Shown here: piece by piece, positions 24,839-36,416 of the stretch | How the letters are laid out: the number at the start of each line of letters is the position of its first letter | Numbering within the stretch: the stretch's first letter is position 1 | Source: Atrichornis clamosus | Lineage: Eukaryota > Chordata > Aves > Passeriformes > Menuridae | Reading direction: 5' to 3' | DNA: 64,000 bases | Assembly: GCA_013400975.1 (NCBI GenBank) | Contig: WBMZ01006344.1 | Span: 485,446-549,445, forward strand | The notes under the pieces: generated by a model | Told to the model about the DNA's origin: nothing | The model's input: only the letters and a program-made list of their open reading frames with translations | Database searches by the model: none | Program-made: the position numbers and the translations under genes

Positions 24839-25728
24839 AAATGCAATCAAAGCCAAGCTACATCCCTGGACATGCAGTGATCCAGTCTCCTGGCAGGGTC
24901 ATTTTTAAAAGAAAATTAAGCTTAATACTGTACATATTTTTCATGCACAATTATGTCACTATCTCATGAAAAATATCTGGCCTAGCAGCTCTGCCTCAAA
25001 GTAGATGATGGTGGTTAGATCTGTGGATAAAAGATAAAGCTAAAACAGCTTGAAATCAGGAAAAAAAAAAAAAGAGCACAAAATGCTTCAGACAAGTGTC
25101 CACAGAACTCTTAATATCCGACTCTGCCTAGAAATACCAAACTGACTTAAATTGGAGGATCACATCGTAATCCCATATAATTAATGTTTGTCCTCTTGCT
25201 GTAAACTGCCAGATTATCATTAGTTCATCTTTTGTATTTCCAGGAGAAACTCATTACTCAGTGAGTGAAACGTTGGGAAATTGTTTACAATTATGCTGCC
25301 GAGAGCAGTAGGCTAATTCCATCTACTAATTAGCCCCACTTACATAAGTATAGGTAGAGTGCTATAAATAATAGCAGCAATGTGTGCCACGCTGGCACCA
25401 GCTCGCTGGGGCTGTGATGCAGTGGCAGCTGCCCCCTCTGGTGGCCTCTTCATGGGATTTTACTCAAACCACATGAAAGGCTCCCAAAAGTCATTCTTTG
25501 CCTGGAGCAGAGAGGGATGGAGTGAGTGGCAAGGCAGGTATTTCCGAGCTCTTTTCGGCATCAGGCACCTTTATGTCACCCCCAGCCGATGCTGTCCAGC
25601 CTGCTCTGACACTGCCGGGAGAGGACTTCTTCTGTAAAGGGCTTTTGGGGAGGCTGAGCTGATGAGGGGAAAAAAACCCCTTTGTTTTAGCCTGGAAGGT
25701 GTTGTGCAGGTTCCAGGCAGGAGCCACC
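24839..25728. other. non-coding stretch, possible conserved element
   Basis: No gene is recognised. 25,140-25,380 is AT-rich with many TAAT and ATTA cores and no repeat similarity, a composition often seen in vertebrate conserved non-coding elements. A 13-A run lies at 25,061-25,075. Confidence 0.45.
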
Positions 25729-25831
25729 TGAGATTAGCTCAGCTGTTTAGAGCACGGTGTTAATAACATCAAGGTTGAGAGCTGGACTGAATGATCCTGG
25801 TGAGTCCCTTCCAACTCACAGTATTCTGTGA
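25729..25831 (+). mobile_element. tRNA-Ile-derived SINE with CR1-like tail (TguSINE1-like)
   Basis: The left half follows a tRNA-Ile gene. It contains ttagctcagctgtttagagc (D-arm and A-box region), then acggtgttaataacatcaag, which matches the tRNA-Ile anticodon arm with AAT in place. The B-box region (ggttgagagctggac) is degraded. The right half, ctggactgaatgatcctggt then gagtcccttccaactcacag and tattctgtg, matches the CR1 3' end. This head-plus-tail design is that of the passerine tRNA-Ile/CR1 SINEs, which borrow the CR1 machinery. The internal promoter looks decayed and the acceptor-stem end is missing, so it is not a functional tRNA gene. Confidence 0.85.
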
Positions 25832-25892
25832 CCTGGAAATAAAGACTAAATATTTCAACTGGATTTTAAAGAAATAAATAAATAAGTGGCAC

Positions 25893-25986
25893 TATAGAAT
25901 CACACAATCACAGAACGGTTTAAGTTAGAAGGGACCTTAAAGATCATCTGGTTCCAACCTCCCTGCTCTGTGCAGGGACACCTCAT
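25893..25986 (-). mobile_element. CR1 LINE 3' fragment (antisense)
   Basis: The copy begins with about three octamer units of the CR1 3' microsatellite in antisense (tagaatcacacaatcacaga). It continues with acggtttaagttagaaggga, ccttaaagatcatctggttc and a gtgcagggacacctcat block. It faces the SINE at 25,729 tail-to-tail across a 61-bp spacer that contains an AAAT microsatellite. Confidence 0.92.
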
Positions 25987-28591
25987 GTTATGGATTTTGT
26001 GCTGCTGTTGCTCCAGACCACTCAACCACTGCCCCAGGATGGGCTGTTGCACATCCCCTTTGTACCTGACTGTGGCAGCTTTCAGGAGCAGTGGTTGCAT
26101 TTCACATTCAGTAGAGATTAAACTTTGACAAAAAAGAAACATAGCAAGAAAAAGATCTTCCTCCCTTCCAGCTGGTTGAACTACTAAAAGGCAAGGCTGA
26201 CCCATGCAAACTAATATAATTGTACTTTATTTTTCTTTTTCAATCTGACCTGCACAAACTGACAGTGGTTCTGTGCTGCCTGTTTGTCTTCCCTCCATGG
26301 ATTTTTCTCCTCTCTATCCAGATATAGCAGGGACCCACCCTAATGCACACCTCAGACAGTTCCTTGGTGATTTGGGGATTGACTAGAAATTTATCTGTGA
26401 ATTAAAACAAGCCTGACTGGTGCTATTTTAAATATGGAGATGGAAGTATGTTCCTCAGGAAAGTGTTCCAGGCTGTGGACCTTCCATGGAGAAAAGCAGG
26501 TCTAAGAAAGGCTCCCTCTGGTCCCAGGTGGGCCTTTCTTTGGTGCTGTACAGAGCAAGGACTTTCCCAGATGCTGGGTCCCTCTCAAGGCCTCGATGCC
26601 CAGGAATGAATGCAAAGTCCACATTCTTCCCTGGATATGGCTGACAAATGGCACTTGTTTTGGGAAAAATACAAGAAGAGTAACGTACAATTGAAATGCA
26701 ATCTTTTAGTCTAAGCCAGCATTTATTTCATGTCTGGTTTCCTGTGCCAATGACTTCAGGGATATCTGGGATGTTAGAGAGGGAAGATGAATGATGTTGT
26801 AACACCAAGGTGTACGCTGAAAACAAGAAGCCCAAGAACGTTTTCCTTAAGTCATTGAAACATGCAGAAAAGAACAGCTGCCGCCCTAAACCACTTTCAA
26901 TATTAGTTACATAACAAAACACTTATTGTCTTTGTTTCATATGGTTTTCAGTTTGCACACTTCACCACAGCCAGAATTTCCTGACAAAGAGTGTGGAATT
27001 GGCCAACTGATTCAGCCAAACAGTCTGAGATGTTTGAGTCCTTATTACAATGCTCCCAGCACCAACTGCCTGGAACCAGTTAATAAGATGGAATTGTGGT
27101 TTGAATGACACATATAATCAAAATTTTCATTTGTTTTCAGAGAGAAAATCTATCTAATCTCCAGCAGAGAGAATGGAAGCGGTTTTGAGGCAGGCAGTCC
27201 ATGTTCCACTATCAATTTAGATGCAATTCAAAATATAGGATTTGCTTTAATGGATCATCAGGTCTTAATATAGAGGGAGAATGAAGGTATAAGAAGGGTT
27301 ATTGAATGAGAAGGAAAGGCTATATTAAAAGACAACAAAAAATAAGAGGGGGAAAATAAAAGATATATTTCTGTGGCTGAAATTAGAAACTATTACTACA
27401 TATGGTGGCATTTTTCACAACCCTTTGGTCACTTGCTCTATCCAGACCATTTTCCTGCTGTAGCAGGAGTGTTCCCCACAGTCCCTGATCCAATTTGCCA
27501 GGCAGTTTTTCAATGACCCATGAAAGACATTAAAATAGTCCCTACATGGTTATTACATCACTCCAACCTCCAAGATGAGATCATATCATTTTCATTATAG
27601 GGCAACCCTCCATCCAAAGTGGCTTGCTCGAAGAAGCAGCCAAAAGGCAGAGTTTATTGCTTTTCCTGCTAGTTTGAAATATGTAACACTGATTGTTTCC
27701 ATCTTGGTACTTTCCCTTTTCGTCCTCATAGTCATTCTCCAAGGAAAGCTGGCTGCTTCTTCCAGTGCTCAAATCCCAATGTTTAGTGGATTTTGCTGTC
27801 TGCTCACTTTCTCGTGTCATCTCAATTTTTAATCGCATATATTCTTTAGGAAAAACATACCAACAAAAGGTACATGTCTTCCTGCCCACACATTTATCTA
27901 GTTCACACACCTGCTAAACCAGTGGGCTGTTTCCATGAGAAACACGGATATTTCCCCCAAACTGACTGAAGTCATCAGCACAGCATGGGAGGGCACTTCA
28001 AACCCCTGGATCCCCGCTGCGAAGCCTCAAGGGTTGGTTCATGAGCCCTGATGACCTCAGGGCTGATGTTGAGAGGCCTCAGCAGCTCTGCTGGGGCACT
28101 GGGGGAGCTCAAGCCCCCGAGCAGGGGGCACGGGCTGGCAGGGGCTGGGACACCTCCTAGCAGGTCAGTCACAAAGCAGCAGCAACATCCTGGGACCAGT
28201 CTCTCCCAAAAACCATTCCCGAAGCTCTCCAGCCCTGAAGCTCCTCCAGGTATGTGGCACATGCCTTCTGGCACAATGAATTTTAGGATACAGCTTGGAG
28301 GGCCACATGTTTGCCTTTGAACTCCCTGGTGTAGCTAATCCTGCCTCCCCTGCTTCTGCTGGCATCCAGCTCTCAGACAGACTGTCCAGCCCAGATGCTC
28401 TGCTGTTCCTTGCTGGAAAGGTGCCCAGGATTTCCACATTCTTCCTAATGATCTTCCTCCCTGTGGGGCACTTTCCTGATTTGGTGCAGACTTTATGACC
28501 ACGTTTTCCAACAGTTTGCACTTCTTCACTCTTCCTCAGCCTTGAAGGGAGCTACAAGAAAGATGAAGAGAGAGTATTTACGAGAGCTTAT
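25987..28591. other. unique non-coding stretch
   Basis: I recognise no gene or repeat. The region 27,100-27,420 is AT-rich, and 27,990-28,260 is GC-richer with overlapping chance frames on both strands. Confidence 0.55.
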
Positions 28592-28860
28592 GCTGACAGG
28601 ACAAGGGGGAATGGCTTCAAGCTGACAGAGAGTAGGTTTAGATTGGATATTAGGAAGAAATTTTTGACTGTGAGGGTGGTCAGGTGCTTGAACACATAGT
28701 CCAGAGAGGCTGTGGCTGCCCCAGCCCTGAAGTGTCCAAGGCCAGGTTGGACGGGGCTTGGAGCAACCTGGGATAATGGAAGGTGTCCCTGCCCATGGCA
28801 GGGGGTAGAAACTAAATGAACTTTAATGTGCCTTCCAAGCCAAACCATTCTGTGATCGTG
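28592..28860 (+). mobile_element. CR1 LINE 3' fragment
   Basis: Sense CR1 of about 270 bp. It starts further 5' than the neighbouring copies (gctgacaggacaagggggaa, tggcttcaagctgacagaga). It continues through tttagattggatattaggaa, ggccaggttggacggggctt and gggataatggaaggtgtccc to aagccaaaccattctgtgat. The 208-residue minus-strand frame across it is antisense repeat translation. Confidence 0.94.
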
Positions 28861-30772
28861 AGACACAACCCCGAGCCCATCAGCTTGCACAGCCATGGCA
28901 TGTGTGCTGTGGCAACCACGCTGTTTGAGGTGCTGGTACCAGAGCAGAAGCAGCATCTGTACCCTGAACATGATGTGTGCAGCAAATAAAGCAACACCTG
29001 GCTCGGGACTGGGCCCCACAGCCCCCAGTCTGAGCCCCAGCCCAGAAGTCACTGACAGGGACAGTAAAAGGTTTGCCCAGAGCCTCCAGGAACAGCATCT
29101 GTCCCACGGGAAGCAGGTCTGCATGGAATGAGTTGTACTTACATGCTGTCTTGATGGGCCAAAAGCAGAAATTACTGCGATTTGATCCTGCTCACAGCAT
29201 TCCTTCTGCGTCACTGGATATCAGGACTGGCTTTGTAGAACACCAGGGAAGAAAAACTTGAAAATTTCCTTTATACAGATGTGTAAAATCTGAAATATAC
29301 AGTTGTAGATGTGCACATTCAGTTGCTTTCCTTGCAAACCTTGAAGTCATCACAACACTTTTCACATGTCAAAGGGCAAAAGTTTGCTGTTGCTTTATTT
29401 TTACTCCCTCTTATTTAATTTTGTATTGTCAGCATGTTATAAATCACACCAGTATGAAGACAGAAAAGCATTGCCTCATTACACACCCAAATGTTTGGGA
29501 TTAAAATTATAGGCTAGTGGCATAGACAAGAGGCAGATTATAATTAGTATCTAACTCTGGAGTGATGAATCACAACAGAGCACTTCTTACCATCAGTCTT
29601 GCACCGTGGTGCAGGTCAGGAGTTAATGGTCCAAGGAATGCCATCACAGGGCTGGAGGCCTGTGCCCAACTCCCAGAGCTGAGGAGTGACTTTGCTCCTT
29701 GTGGTGTCCCCAAAACTGAGGGTAGGACTCATGACAGATGGACCACTCCAGAGCACAGAGGCTGAGGAGGTTTATCCCTGGGTGCTGCACATCACCAGGG
29801 ATGAAGCAGAGAGAAAGCTGGAAAAGAATGAGTGGATAGTTGTTAGAGGTGGAAGTTTTTCAGTTGAAGAGGCTTTTGCTGCAAAACACCCATCTCTTGA
29901 AACTGAAAACTTCCACGGGGAAATACAAACCTCCGGAGGACTTTTTTGCTGGGGCAGAGGAGAGAGATGGAGGGTGGGCAGTGGGACTTCCTCACCTCCC
30001 CAGAGCATCTACCTGGACTGGAATAGTGTCCCATGACTGACTGACCACCCCACAGAGCTGCACGGGTTCTCAGAAGCTCCAGTCCCTGCCAATTTAAAAA
30101 GACAAAAAGAAGCAGCTTTCCCATGCTGATGACAGCGAGAATTAGCACTAGGAAGAGCTTCCAGCACAGGGACTTGCAGGGACTCCTCCCCACGTGAGCC
30201 CTGTCCACCCACTGAGGGCAGTTTAACACTGACCAGTGTCACAGCAAGCCTTACAGCACAACTGCTGCTTTTAAGCATATTTTCAGCTGACTGAACATGT
30301 AAGAAGCTGCATTCAGTTTGAATGCCTAGCTCGCTGTGTGCACACATGCTGACCCCAACACCTAGCCTACTTTAAAAGCCAAACACACTCATGTGTCACA
30401 CGGTCACGTGTGTGCTCACAAGACTCCCACACACGGGAGTGAACATCTCCATTGCAAAACCACCCTGCATCTCATCTGTCAGTAATTCCGCCCTCCAGGG
30501 ACACGCATGTGCTGACAGGGAGGCGATTATGAAGGTGATTGAGCTTTAAAATGTATTGTTGCTCTCCTCAATAGGGCTGATTGGCAGCGGTGATTAAACG
30601 AGGAGAGCGAGGGAAGGGGTATTCACGGGCTGACCAGGCGGATCGTGGATGCAATCAGCTTAAGGATCTGCGAAAAAGTGCTGGTTTTGCTCCTGAACAG
30701 CCCCGTGGTTCAAAGAGAGGATGGATGGCAGTCACTCACCAGGTGAGGATACACATCCCGTGTGGTAGGGAC
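28861..30772. other. non-coding stretch
   Basis: No gene is recognised. 30,510-30,700 stands out because it keeps about seven CpGs in roughly 110 bp (gcgg, acgag, gcgag and others) in otherwise CpG-poor surroundings, although it is not repeat-derived. Confidence 0.5.
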
Positions 30773-30880
30773 AGGAGTTTGGATATTTCACCTTTCTTTT
30801 CCTCCCCTCTCTGGTGGTTTCAGGGGAGGAGTTTGGATATTTCACCTTTCTTTTCCTCCCCTCTCTGGTGGTTTCAGGGG
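30773..30880 (+). repeat. perfect 54-bp tandem duplication
   Basis: Two identical 54-bp units, 30,773-30,826 and 30,827-30,880, each starting aggagtttggatatttcacc and ending ctggtggtttcagggg. No difference is visible between the units, so the duplication is recent or assembly-derived. It is in frame (18 codons) within a 146-residue open frame at 30,581-31,021. That frame begins from a TTG codon just after a TGA and resembles nothing I know. Confidence 0.97.
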
Positions 30881-33800
30881 AAGATCCAGGTGCTAAGTCT
30901 TTATCTCCTGAACATTAAACTTCAGGAGGCCACAGTTCGAACAGGACTTTGTGGTAATTCCCTCTCCTTCAATGCTCTGGAGAAAATGGGCTCCTGCTTC
31001 TTTTTCCAGCTGGGTCATTGATTCACCTTGGATTTTCTTCTTAGTCACGCTTTGGTTCTTAACAGTGCTGGAAGTGCCCGATTTCTAAGGAGAAAACAGG
31101 GGTATTGTCAGAAGAGATGCTCACAGTGGGATCCGTGGGATCACACTCATATCACAAACACACTCAATCTCATATGGCTCTCTGGGTTATACCTGGTGGC
31201 ATCTGGACTGTCTCTACTGGCCTGGAAAACGTTCTGACCTGAGGAAGCTGCTTTGCTGATCTCATGTGACAACTCCCATCTCCAGCAGCAAACGTTTGCT
31301 GAGCAACAGAAGACATCAGAACTATAAGGGTGGAAACAGAAAGAGTATTTATGCCTAATATGATACTCCAAGGAACAACCATCAAAAATAGACTTCTAAT
31401 TTCTAAAGAATGTCAAATGCCCAGCAGAGTTACTGCATCATGCATCAAATGTCCCTTTTGCAGCTTTTGAATCTTGACTTCCCTCATAAGGCAGAAGGTA
31501 GATGAATTATTTTAACAGTTGCAGACAGTTGTTATTTCATCACAGCCTCAGCTCTTCCCTCAAAGATGACACAGCCACCAGAGCAAACCACCCAGTGCAA
31601 AGGTGGCCAGTCCTGGTCCCCAGAGGAGGGTGCTGCTTGTGTTGTCTCACAGCACAGTTGAGTCCCAATCCTGCTCATCCCATTGCCTGGTCAGGTTCCA
31701 TCGTTTGGACTGATCAGAGAGGAATATTGTCCTCACAGAGGACCCCAACCTCTCTAGCTCCTGCTGCTCACTCACCAAGTTCCTCCTTATTTCTTTTCCT
31801 CATGCTCATTCCATGAGTGCAGAAGCAACATTTTTCAGTGTTAAAATGTAATTAATAATTTCACCATAACGAAATTAATAATTAACTGGAAAGACATTTA
31901 GACCCTTTGTTGAACAAAACTCACTAATTTTCTGATGCATTAGGACTGTCTGGTCTGCTCTGCCTGTGAGGCAGCTATCCCACAGCTGGCAGCAAGCCAG
32001 GGGCTGCAGAAAATGTAGGGTTTTTACTATCAGAGCATTTCTGACAGGCCTCTACAGCAGCTCTGCTCACAGGCACCATTAGCACCATTAGCCAGTGCTC
32101 CACCATTAGCTCCTGTTTTTTGGATCCTATTAAACACAGGAGAATAGAAGGAAAAAGTAAAAATGGACGGGGAGGAGGCAATGGGTTCAGCTGACCAGCT
32201 TCCCACCAGCTATCTGCCATTTGTGAGATGCTCAGACTAAAGGGTTTCTAAAAGAATTTAGAGAGGACCAATGTTTTGATACCTACAGTAGGTCAACATG
32301 ATGGAAGCCAGCAGCTCCCAGGGCAGGATGAGGAGAAGTGCCCTGTGCCCTCGACTCTGGCCCCCGTAGCCCCACACCAGTTCTCCTCTTCTGCACCAAG
32401 CTCAGGTCACTGCCCCAGGGACAGCAGAGAGCTTAATTAATAAATAACCCCACGTGGAAACTCTAATTCTTTAAGAGTTTAGACTCAAACCAAGAGGTTC
32501 GTGGTGTATTCTGGCAACCCCCACTGCAACTGGAGGCACAGGTCCTCTGCCACCCCACCAAAGCCAGCTTACACCTGAGCCAGCACTGTTCTTTGGTAGT
32601 GAAGAATCTTGAGCTAAGATTTTAGCCTTTGCTTGAAGTCAACTGAATTAATCAATTCCTCCCTGGCACTGAAATAAACTCACTTTCTGCTAGGTGGGTC
32701 AAAACCTCACAATCTATTTTGGCTGTTCTGTTCCCATGAATTCTATTACAATACTTTGCAGAGGGGAAGATTAGAGGGAAGGCAGAGCCAGCGGCATGCC
32801 TTGCTTTATGAGGGGGAAAAAAACCACACACACAATTTATTTTTCATTGCTTTATGATGAATATGAATTCAATTACATGCAGAGGAGAACTGCTGTAGTC
32901 AGTCAGAATTATCCTCAGCTAGTAGCAAACATAATGGCTTTTAACAAGGAGAGCTTATCATCAAGGTTCAGACAAGCTTGAGCCCGTGTTGCACCTGATG
33001 AACCTGCACAAGGAGACAATGCCTATCACAGCTGGGAACAAACCTCTCATCTGCACAGCTGCAGCAGGGAAGTGGAGCCCTCTGGTCAGTGCCAGTCCTC
33101 CAGCCACACTGTCAGGACAGCAGCCACGGGCACCAGGGAGCACAAGGACCATTTGCCAAAACACGAGCACATGCAACAAAAGCAACAGAGGAACGTGCTT
33201 GTCTCCCTCCCTGTTTCTGTCATTTTCCCACCAGATAAAACACAGCTCTCCCTGTCCCTGGGTGATGTTTCCAGCAGCTGGGTTAAGCTCTGCCCATGAA
33301 GCTCACAGGCCACAGCTCACCACCTGCCTTGAGTCAGCCAGACAGCAGGGAGGTGTCCCCCCAAGGGGCGTCACAGCCCCCAGACACCCCAGGTTTATCT
33401 GTATATATCTCTGTGGCCTTCCGTTTATCAGCTCTGGTCACCCCAAAACAATGACCGCCTGCGCAGGAGCTCGGAGTTCTTCAGGGAGACCTTTTAAGTG
33501 CATTGCAGTCCTAACTGAGCAGAAAGTGTCAATCACTGACACATCCATGCTCGGCACAAAGTGTCTCAGCACAGAGCAGTGAGCAGCATGGCTTGGGGAC
33601 AGGGTGAGTCTCACAAACTGCCCCCAGGACAGCCCTGCAATGCCCAGAGGCCCCCAGCCCCTGGTCCTGCTGTCCTGCTCCCCAGAAGCACCAGTGCTCT
33701 GGCAGTGGCTGTGTTTCCCCAGCTGCCACAGCAGCAAAAAGAGAAATTCTCAAGGAAATGGGAAGAGGGGCAGAAAATTGCCACATGCTGTTCATTACTC

Positions 33801-36345
33801 TCATGCACAGTGCAATTCTCCTGGGGTGTCACTTATGTTCGTGCAACATTGATATATCCGGGTTTTCTTTCTTAAGGTAACTCTCAGGTTGTTTCTTTGG
33901 GAGAAGCCAGTGGCAAACAGGAGGGCTCAGGCGGCATCCAGGCAAGGCTGGAAGGAGACATGCTGTGTTCTGAGATCCAAAGCCCAGCTCTGGATCAGCA
34001 GACATGCCAGGCTGTGCTTCCCAGAGGAGGCTGCTGGAGATGCACTTCCCAGAAGGAGCTGGTCTGCCTTCCTCACTGCACACATAAAGCTTCCTCTCTT
34101 TTAAAAGCAAAATGTTATGTTGGAGCAGCTGTCTGGAAAGGGATGCTCAAATCCTGGCCAATAACAAACAAATTTCCTTGCTATTTTTCATCAAACCATT
34201 CCATGGACATTTGTGGGCTAAGCTTTACATCTCCTTCAGCATGGAAGGGGAGTGTTGCTGCTCTTTAGAGACAGCAGAAATAAGACATGGAGCATCACAT
34301 TTCTTGGTCAAACTGACGAATCAAGGCAGAGCAAAGTTCATACAAACCCTGGACATCTGTGCTTCTTCACATCCCTACATATTTGCTCCTTCTCACCAGC
34401 AAGAGAAAGTTCCAGCAATTTAACATCAGGGAAGGTGTTTTATATCACTTCCATCCAGGTGAGGCTGCCTGGTGGATGGCCCTGTCCCAGCCTGGAGTCT
34501 CCCCTTCCCAAGCCCACCCTGGGGGCAGAAGGGGAGCGGAGCTCTGCCCTGAACACAGCGACAGCACAGCAGCTGCCTTTGGGTCTGGAATCAGGCTGTG
34601 TCATTAGACAAAATCTACGGGCTTGAATTCTACCATCTGCTCGCCAGACTTGATTGAAAGTGTAGGAATTACATTAAATTACCTGACTATGTGCAGGCTG
34701 ACAAATAACAGCAGATATTACAGCCCAGGCTGGACCAGAGCTTGGCCATTCCTGTCTCTATCAGAGGCGTCGGGGGTTTACCCTGGTAATTGCAAGTTTC
34801 TTCTCTTTAAGATCTCAGCTGGTTTTTTTATCTGAGTTTGGAGAAGAAAACATCCAAATTGCACATAATAAGTGGAACACAGAGAAAAAGAGCCAGCTGT
34901 ACTCACAGATGTTACAGCACAACCAAAGGTGCTTTTCTCTTTCCTCTGCCCCTACAAAAAGCCATATACATCTAATGAATAAAGCAGGAGATTTCCTCGA
35001 TAGAATTAATAGCATGCAGTCCTTCTTGACTTGCCTTTAATCACACTCAGCACCCAGTGGGCCTGGGAGAGAAAGTCAGTGTTATTCATTTGCTCAGGCA
35101 AACTCAGTGTTTGTCAACCATCCCAATCCTTCACGGCTCTAATGCTGCAGTTTGGGGGCCAAAATCAGAACCTGCGGGCAGCCCTCGGAGCTTTGCTGCT
35201 CACTGAGGGCAAAGCTTGGGTGAAAGTCGATTGACATTGCACTGGAGCACAACCAGTGTTTACATCTGTTGTGTGCAGGAAAGGCCTAATTAAATGGACT
35301 CATTCAACTCAATTCATGCACAGCGAGCTTCAAATCTATATTCATGTAAATTCATGGAGATCCAGAGGATTTTGCTCACTTAAGGAAGGTATCCTAGAGG
35401 TAGATCTGACTGTCAGTCTATAGGAGACAGATTATCCATTCTGGGCCTGTTAGACACCCATTATCACTGGTGGTGTAAATGGTGTGGTTCCAACTACCTG
35501 TGCAAACCTACAGCTACCTGTGAAGCTTTGCAATTTAGGAGATGAAGAGAGGAAAGGAGTTCAGATATGGCTGAATCTGAAAATGTTTCAGGATTTAGAA
35601 AAAAAAATAGTTTCTAAGTGGTCTCTCTTGATCTGGCCAGGGCTGGTTCAGCCCAGAACACAGCAAGGTGTAGCACAGAGAGAATTTTGCCTAAAGAAAA
35701 AGCAAATCAAGTATGAGTCATAGGCAAGTGTGGTTAGAGAATATTGGAAAGTGGAGCTCCCATCCATCAGAAAACCTGATTCCCTGAATGTGTTTTGTTT
35801 AGAGAAGGTTCTACCTATATCAATCAAAAAGTTTTGCTTTGCTGAGCAGCTGAGCTGCTCCTGGGCCTTCGCCCTCCCTCCCTGCCCCAGCTCCCCAGCA
35901 GAGCAGAGCCTCGCAGGGACAGCTGTCTGTCCCTCTGTCCTGCCTGGCCAGGCCAGGCCCAGGGAGGGACAGGGGCCACCACACCCTCAGGCAGCAGGAG
36001 GACGTCACAGAACACCCGACCCACGGCTCCTGCAGGGACTGAACCAACTCCAGCAAACACAAAGAAATATTGAATTCACTGAAAATGACATGTTTTGATT
36101 TGGCTTAACATGCCGAGATAGTTTGATCCACTAGACTGGAATGATATGTTTCATTTAAATCTTCTGGATGAGAGAGAAAACTCTATGCATTGATTTGATT
36201 TAAAGTATTTTATTTTTCACGGGAAATTATCTTTTTATAGAAACTGCATTACCCATATACACAAACACTTAACCACCTCTAATTACCAAATGTTGATGGG
36301 TTTGCTAACAGACTTCTTGGGATCTATAGGACCTTATTCACAATT
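30881..36345. other. long non-coding stretch
   Basis: No gene is recognised. Open frames at 32,986-33,582, 33,438-33,875 and 35,730-36,098 lie in GC-richer, stop-poor sequence and overlap on both strands. 31,840-31,890 is AT-rich with repeated aattaataatt. 32,073-32,109 contains three copies of caccattag. Confidence 0.5.
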
Positions 36346-36416
36346 ACGATAAAGTCACTTTATATCCTCTTACTCCCTGTTACATAGAGCTATAAAATGG
36401 GCATAAAAATAGTTAT
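36346..36416 (+). mobile_element. ancient MIR-type SINE fragment
   Basis: The segment aaagtcactttatatcctct, tactccctgttacatagagc, tataaaatgggcataaaaat, agttat follows the MIR sense core in order. In that core an AAGTCACTTAACCTCTCTG segment is followed by CTCATCTGTAAAATGGGGAT and AATAATAGT. Divergence is high, as expected for an element that predates birds. The identification is from memory of the consensus. Confidence 0.65.

Noticed and set aside
25729..25800. Functional tRNA-Ile gene
   Set aside because: The acceptor stem does not close, the T-arm/B-box is degraded and a CR1 tail follows. It is a SINE head.
28588..29214. 208-residue minus-strand open frame
   Set aside because: Its second half is antisense CR1, and the rest is unrecognised.
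30581..31021. 146-residue frame with an 18-residue perfect internal repeat
   Set aside because: It opens from a TTG codon directly after a TGA, and the internal repeat simply reflects the 54-bp DNA duplication. No family resemblance.
32986..33582. 198-residue plus-strand open frame
   Set aside because: Low-complexity, Ser/Pro/Thr-rich translation with no family resemblance. Frames overlap on the other strand.
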